10,121 bases of DNA from Candidatus Peregrinibacteria bacterium CG11_big_fil_rev_8_21_14_0_20_46_8 (lineage in GTDB: Bacteria; Patescibacteriota; Gracilibacteria; UBA1369; UM-FILTER-53-11), in NCBI GenBank assembly GCA_002796025.1, contig PCVQ01000049.1, positions 1-10,121 on the forward strand. Direction: 5' to 3'. The stretch's first letter is position 1. The number at the start of each line of letters is the position of its first letter. Below are positions 6,767-10,121 of the stretch, in pieces. The notes beneath the pieces are model-generated. The model saw only the letters and a list, made by a program, of their open reading frames with translations, was not told the DNA's origin and made no database searches. A program made the translations under genes and the position numbers.

Positions 6767-6767
6767 A

Positions 6768-6866
6768 TACTGCCGGCAAAGGTGGAGCTAGGGGGAGTCG
6801 AACCCCCACCGAGAGATTGACGAGTCTCTCAGGATTACCACTATTAGCCCCATTTTGCCGACAGTA
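6768..6866. repeat. Inverted repeat extending the acceptor stem of the tRNA-like RNA
   Basis: Beyond the mature ends the flanks keep pairing: 6768-6780 pairs with 6854-6866 (core TGCCGGCA against TGCCGACA, one G-U), 13 bp interrupted from the acceptor stem only by one base pair and a small bulge. The precursor would thus have a helix of about 21 bp. Such long pairing outside a tRNA is unusual and implies selection for a hairpin, a specific processing signal, or a hairpin-like origin of the whole 99-bp element. Confidence 0.65.
6783..6851 (-). ncRNA. tRNA-like RNA resembling the tmRNA tRNA-like domain or an aberrant tRNA-Ala
   Basis: 69 nt on the minus strand. The 7-bp acceptor stem is GGGGCTA (6851-6845) with TAGCTCC (6790-6784), then discriminator A (6783). 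This equals the acceptor of E. coli tRNA-Ala and contains the third-position G-U pair that AlaRS recognises in tRNA-Ala and tmRNA. The T arm is standard: GGGGG-TTCGACT-CCCCC. A segment reading AGTGGTAA carries the adjacent Gs of a D-loop but has no D stem, as in tmRNA. In the anticodon position is a 6-bp stem (GAGAGA/TCTCTC) with an 8-nt loop CTCGTCAA instead of 5 bp and 7 nt. CCA is not encoded (CCT follows). If a tRNA, the loop could be read as U33 plus a four-base CGUC, or an Asp GUC with one extra base. It lies downstream of miaA on the same strand. I am sure of the structure, not of the class; a tRNA pseudogene remains possible. Confidence 0.6.
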
Positions 6867-6874
6867 ATTCCACT

Positions 6875-6904
6875 TTTATCAAATCCACATTACAAATATC
6901 TAAA
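6875..6904 (-). promoter_or_regulatory. Weak candidate promoter for the tRNA-like RNA
   Basis: On the minus strand TTTAGA (6904-6899), an 18-nt spacer and GATAAA (6880-6875) would start RNA near 6868, just at the base of the inverted repeat. Both boxes match only 4 of 6. Co-transcription from miaA, which ends at 6943 on the same strand, is the alternative. The rest of 6867-6942 is AT-rich with no other clear signal. Confidence 0.3.
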
Positions 6905-6942
6905 CTTTTTTGTATAAAAAGATGAACGGAATTTGCCCGATC

Positions 6943-7854
6943 TCATCGCTTCACCCATAAAATATCATCATACCGTTTAAACCACGTCATCTGCCGGCGC
7001 GCGTAGTTGCGGCAGTTTTTTTGAATGAGTGCTAGTGCCTGCTCGCGCGTAATCTCTCCATCTAAAAATTCTAAAGATTCGCGATAGCCTAACGAGCTCA
7101 TCGAAGGCAGCTGGCGCGAATATCCCATTGCTAATAGTTGTGCTGTTTCGTCAAACAATCCGTGCTCTACTTGCTTCTCAGCTCGTGCATCAATTCGCTC
7201 ATATAATTTTTCCCGCTCCCATACATATCCAACTTTTAACACATCGTATTTCGGCGGACGCATCTCGTCGCGTTTTGCCGAACCGCTCGTCATTGCAATT
7301 TCCAAGGCGCGCACTACATAGCGCGTATTATTTGGATGGAACTTTGCCGCAGAATCGGGATCCATTTCTGCTAATCGGGCATGCAGTGCTTCTGGCCCTT
7401 CCTGGTCGAGCTCTCTTTGTAAACGTGCTCGAATCTCTGGATTTTCCGGTGCCAGCACAAAGTTGCGCGTGACTACATCGATATACAGTCCCGTTCCGCC
7501 AACTAAAATCGGTACCTTACCGCGTGCCAAGATAGTATCGGCCGCCGCTTCTGCCATTCGTTTAAAATCGCTTACGGTAAAGCGCGCATCAGGGTCGACA
7601 ACGTCCAGAAGATGATGCGGCACGCCGGCGCGCTCCTCTTCGGTAATCTTGGCAGTGCCAATGTCCATATGTCGATACACTTGTCTGCTGTCGGCTGAGA
7701 TAATTTCACCATTAAAGCGCTGTGCTAGCTCAATTGAGGAGCCGGTTTTGCCGGAGGCAGTCGGCCCCAAAATGACAAGTAATGGCCGTGCATGTGCCGC
7801 AATGTGTGCGGCAATTTGTTCATGTATGTGTTGCTCGGTGTACGTTGTCTCCAT
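6943..7854 (-). CDS. miaA: MiaA, tRNA dimethylallyltransferase
   Basis: 303 residues, normal for the family. MiaA transfers a dimethylallyl group to N6 of A37 in tRNAs that read codons beginning with U, giving i6A37 and improving codon pairing. Visible motifs are the P-loop GPTASGKT (30-37), SADSRQVYRHMDIGTAK (53-69, with the conserved catalytic aspartate D55), HHLLDVVDP, the LVGGTGLY motif (117-124), VVRALEI, GYRES and the C-terminal tRNA-binding stretch RNYARRQMTWFKR. No essential motif is missing. The ATG at 7854 has no Shine-Dalgarno; a TATATC -10-like box lies 11 bases upstream and overlaps the divergent promoter of the next gene, so the two may share control. The tRNA-like RNA follows on the same strand 91 bp beyond the stop. 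Confidence 0.97.
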   Translation of the reverse strand: METTYTEQHIHEQIAAHIAAHARPLLVILGPTASGKTGSSIELAQRFNGEIISADSRQVYRHMDIGTAKITEEERAGVPHHLLDVVDPDARFTVSDFKRMAEAAADTILARGKVPILVGGTGLYIDVVTRNFVLAPENPEIRARLQRELDQEGPEALHARLAEMDPDSAAKFHPNNTRYVVRALEIAMTSGSAKRDEMRPPKYDVLKVGYVWEREKLYERIDARAEKQVEHGLFDETAQLLAMGYSRQLPSMSSLGYRESLEFLDGEITREQALALIQKNCRNYARRQMTWFKRYDDILWVKR

Positions 7855-7873
7855 TGGCTAAAAATGATATAAT
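7845..7873 (+). promoter_or_regulatory. Promoter of the tandem peptidoglycan-binding-domain genes
   Basis: TTGTCT (7845-7850), a 17-nt spacer and TATAAT (7868-7873). The start would fall near 7880, giving a leader of about 22 nt of A-rich sequence without a Shine-Dalgarno before the ATG at 7902. The in-frame ATG at 7872 overlaps the -10 box and would not be transcribed, so it is rejected as start. The promoter overlaps the first codons of miaA, which runs the other way. Confidence 0.65.
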
Positions 7874-7901
7874 GTTTCAATACAAAATAAAAACAAAAAC
7901 T

Positions 7902-9293
7902 ATGGAAATTCCAAAACGTGCGCCGGTCCCCGCCGATCCCAATAAAGCAATGGAGAAACTCAACATCTCTCCCGCTCAATTGAAGCAATTGCAAAAAGAG
8001 GTTGAGAAGTCGATCGAAGGACAGGATCCGCAGGATGTATTTATTGAATTTGAAGAAAAATTAAAATATCCGGCAGGTACTCCGGTTGAGCGCTGGATTC
8101 AAAATGGAGACGGCAATTGGGAATCGCTCTCGGCAGAAGAATATCGCGCACTTCCCCTCGAAAGACGAAGGGAGGCTCTGTATTTTCGTGCGGATGATAA
8201 AGATGTAAAAGATATTTATTTGCACGACTATGCCGACGTTATGATGTTGCAGGCGATTTTAACGTCGTATGAAGATATTGATCCCGGGCCGCTTGATGGT
8301 AAGTGGGGTCCAAAAACTCAAGCAGCGCTCCTTGCATGGCAAAAAAAATACAATGCAGAGTTGAAAGAAAGTAGCGATAAAAAGATTGGAGAGGATGGAC
8401 AGTTTGGTGCAGAAACTTTTGGAGCAATGCAGAAGGTCTTCGGTAGCTCTACCGATGGAACTGCACGCGAATTTCAAGGTGAGAGTGAGGCGCGTCCGCC
8501 CGCTAAGCCACGCGTTGAGCCGCCCGCACCACCGGCCGAACCGAAACCTCGTCCAAAGCCCGAACCGAAACCTCGCCCAGAACCCGAGCCGCAGCCCGAA
8601 GAGGAGCGTGAAGAAGTCGATCCAAAAGCAGAGACTGAAGCACTTCTCAAGAAGCATGAACTCTTTAAAAAAGGCACGATTATTAAGACAGATGATGGAT
8701 ATAAATATCTCTTAAGACATGCTGGAGAGACATATAAATTTCCTGTGCCACTTTTCCGTGAAGGAAAAATTATTGTTGGTGTTACAAATGGCAGCACAGT
8801 GGCATGTCGTTTTAATCTTAAAACCGATAGTGCCGAAAAAATTAATGCAAAAGTAGCCGAGACATTTAAATCTTTATTGGAGCCATCGGCTAAAAGACGT
8901 GCAGATAGAGCAGATATTGATATGGACGAGATGGAGGCCGAAGCAGAATCGGGACCTATTGGCGGTAAACGAAAAATTGAGGGAAAACGTTTGGATGATG
9001 ATCCAAAATTTAAAGAAGCAGTAAAAAAATTAAAGAGCATTGCCGAAGGTTCACATAAAGAAGTTTTTCTTAAGGTTGGAGACAGGTATCAATTTCGACT
9101 TCCATCCGCTAAGGCGTTTGAAATTCAGCTTGTTCCCAATAATGACAAGATTTTTAATGTCATCTTTTTTGAAAAGATTGCTGGAAAACTGAAAAGAGAC
9201 AAGGTTGAGCTCAATTTTGATGACACGGCGGAATGGATGAAAAAGAAAGTTGGCCATGCATATGCAGGTTTTGTTTTAAAGTCTGCTCAGTAG
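7902..9293 (+). CDS. Peptidoglycan-binding-domain protein with Pro-rich linker and two C-terminal repeats
   Basis: 463 residues from the ATG at 7902, chosen from the promoter position; longer in-frame starts run antisense through miaA. Residues ~112-185 match a PG_binding_1-type domain: MLQAILTS, then GPLDGKWGPKTQAALLAWQ and IGEDGQFGAETFGAMQ. These domains are small helical bundles that bind cell-wall glycan or peptide. A Lys/Arg/Glu-proline linker (~196-240) follows. The C-terminal half holds two segments (about 252-325 and 370-463) sharing an order of short beta strands, Y-x-F-x-x-P in the middle and an AE-x4-KV helix at the end, so an internal duplication is likely. There is no signal peptide, lipobox or membrane helix, which is unexpected for a wall-binding protein. 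No catalytic domain is seen. The next gene starts 19 bp downstream and carries a related domain, so the two probably form an operon. Confidence 0.8.
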   Translation: MEIPKRAPVPADPNKAMEKLNISPAQLKQLQKEVEKSIEGQDPQDVFIEFEEKLKYPAGTPVERWIQNGDGNWESLSAEEYRALPLERRREALYFRADDKDVKDIYLHDYADVMMLQAILTSYEDIDPGPLDGKWGPKTQAALLAWQKKYNAELKESSDKKIGEDGQFGAETFGAMQKVFGSSTDGTAREFQGESEARPPAKPRVEPPAPPAEPKPRPKPEPKPRPEPEPQPEEEREEVDPKAETEALLKKHELFKKGTIIKTDDGYKYLLRHAGETYKFPVPLFREGKIIVGVTNGSTVACRFNLKTDSAEKINAKVAETFKSLLEPSAKRRADRADIDMDEMEAEAESGPIGGKRKIEGKRLDDDPKFKEAVKKLKSIAEGSHKEVFLKVGDRYQFRLPSAKAFEIQLVPNNDKIFNVIFFEKIAGKLKRDKVELNFDDTAEWMKKKVGHAYAGFVLKSAQ

Positions 9294-9312
9294 ATTTTTA
9301 TTTTAATTCTGT

Positions 9313-10121
9313 ATGTCAAAAACTTCCGAAGCTCCCTCTTTTAGCCCAGAAGAGCCCCCAAAACATGCCGCGCTCGAAAAACTTGGAGCCGAATTTAAAG
9401 AGGCGCTCATGGAGAAAAGTTCGGGCGAGCTGTTGCGCGATTTAGTTGATGATCTTAAATTTAAAGATGCGCCGGATGCAAAAGTGACACTCACAAGCGG
9501 CACGTCAACAATTTTGCTTCAGGCGATTTTAACAAAAGAGGGATGGGATACGCGCGGTGTCGATGGTTCATACGGGCCAAAGACGCGCGCAGCTGTTGAA
9601 AAAATGCAGCGTGATTTAGGCATCGGTGCCGATGGTATTTTTGGCGCGAAAAGTTTGCGCGCACTTGCCACTCATTTAAAAATTGATTTAGAAAAATTAG
9701 ATGAGCCGCGCGCAGTAATTGTTGATGAAGAAACTGGAGCGCGTCATGTCTTTGCGGAGCAAGCGCAGGATTCACACATGAAACTTGAAGTGCACGGTGA
9801 AAAAGGTTCTCCGGTCCCTGAAGTTGAGTATCAACCACCGCTTGAAGATCCTATTCAATGGCCGGATGAAGATGAAATTAATCAATATCGTCGTCAGTTA
9901 AAACAAGGCGGTGTAACGATTAGTGGTGATTATGATCCGGCAGAGGCGGCGCAAGAGTATGGCGAGCCGCGCGTAAGCGTAGCCGGGCAAATTGATGTTC
10001 CCGTGCAAACGCCTAAACATAAAACGCGCAAGGAAAAATTGAATACTATAAAAAGTTATATGGGAGAGAGCGGGGGAGATGACAAAGGCCCGATTGCCGA
10101 ATTTGTTGACGATGACGAGAT
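9313..10121 (+). CDS. Second peptidoglycan-binding-domain protein (3' end outside window)
   Basis: The frame is open from the ATG at 9313 to the window end (at least 269 residues, no stop). The N-terminus (MSKTSEAPSFSPEEPPKH) is hydrophilic with no signal peptide. Residues ~65-118 form a PG_binding_1-type domain: ILLQAILTKEGWDTRGVDGSYGPKTRAAVEKMQ, then IGADGIFGAKSLRALA. It shares LQAILT...DGxxGPKTxAA with the upstream protein, including the 13-base DNA stretch caggcgattttaa, so the two are paralogs. The later part is acidic and looks disordered, with a patch IQWPDEDEINQYRRQLKQGG near 182-201 that may be a short helical motif. No catalytic domain is visible within the window. It follows the upstream gene after 19 bp without a Shine-Dalgarno or clear promoter of its own. 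Confidence 0.8.
   Translation, partial: MSKTSEAPSFSPEEPPKHAALEKLGAEFKEALMEKSSGELLRDLVDDLKFKDAPDAKVTLTSGTSTILLQAILTKEGWDTRGVDGSYGPKTRAAVEKMQRDLGIGADGIFGAKSLRALATHLKIDLEKLDEPRAVIVDEETGARHVFAEQAQDSHMKLEVHGEKGSPVPEVEYQPPLEDPIQWPDEDEINQYRRQLKQGGVTISGDYDPAEAAQEYGEPRVSVAGQIDVPVQTPKHKTRKEKLNTIKSYMGESGGDDKGPIAEFVDDDE

Noticed and set aside
6819..6830. Hammerhead-type ribozyme core suggested by TGACGAG
   Set aside because: The preceding C and the downstream GAAA of the catalytic core are missing in both copies, and no three-stem fold forms.
6690..6870. A complete or permuted tmRNA gene
   Set aside because: Only about 70 nt lie between the acceptor strands, with no tag reading frame or pseudoknots, and no second acceptor strand follows as a permuted gene would need.
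6905..6921. Hairpin CTTTTTTGTATAAAAAG as terminator of miaA
   Set aside because: The stem is only A-T pairs and short, with no following T-run on the minus strand; too weak to call.
7782..7901. Longer start of the first peptidoglycan-binding-domain gene at 7782 or 7872
   Set aside because: The extension is antisense to the miaA start region, and 7872 overlaps the TATAAT box of the gene's own promoter.
8474..9040. Minus-strand 188-codon frame opposite the peptidoglycan-binding-domain gene
   Set aside because: Serine/glycine-rich shadow of the Glu/Pro/Lys-rich coding strand, with no start signals.
1..10121. CRISPR array, insertion sequence or prophage
   Set aside because: No regularly spaced repeats, transposase, integrase or phage structural genes are present; gene content is mostly housekeeping.

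Overview
This window most likely comes from a member of the Candidate Phyla Radiation (Patescibacteria), probably a Parcubacteria-like lineage. I base this on moderate GC, compact genes, near absence of Shine-Dalgarno motifs, several promoters placed so that transcripts would begin at or next to the ATG, an NrnA-like DHH protein with a long proline-rich tail, and paired peptidoglycan-binding-domain proteins without signal peptides. UGA acts as a stop (end of miaA), which argues against the recoded Gracilibacteria/Absconditabacteria. The taxonomic call is inference.

Layout: (1) 1-1499 (+) is the C-terminal half of uvrA. (2) 1496-3073 (-) is a DHH/DHHA1 phosphoesterase with a tail rich in Pro, Ala and Glu; it converges on uvrA and both stop codons lie in one TTAA. 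(3) 3237-3881 (+) encodes a small HEXXH zincin-like protein. (4) 3992-4945 (+) encodes a divergent methyltransferase-like protein behind a 26-bp perfect palindrome. (5) 4935-6644 (-) is recJ, which overlaps the previous gene tail to tail and carries an in-frame GC-rich palindromic insert. (6) 6645-6942 is a dense non-coding block: the recJ promoter, a short plus-strand transcription unit, a bidirectional terminator, and a minus-strand tRNA-like RNA inside a long inverted repeat. (7) 6943-7854 (-) is miaA. (8) 7902-9293 and 9313-end (+) are two tandem proteins sharing a PG_binding_1-type domain.

Themes: uvrA, recJ and the DHH protein belong to DNA repair and nucleotide or short-oligonucleotide turnover. 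miaA lies directly upstream of the tRNA-like RNA on the same strand. That RNA is the most unusual item. It has the acceptor stem of alanine tRNA/tmRNA, including the G3-U70 pair, a standard T arm, a D-loop-like segment without a D stem, and a 6-bp arm with an 8-nt loop. Its overall plan resembles the tRNA-like domain of tmRNA without the mRNA part. About 110 bp away a separate plus-strand promoter-terminator unit would make a roughly 57-nt RNA whose 5' end is complementary (19 of 22 positions) to the central part of the tRNA-like RNA. Whether this pair works as a system is hypothesis; the sequence features are directly visible.
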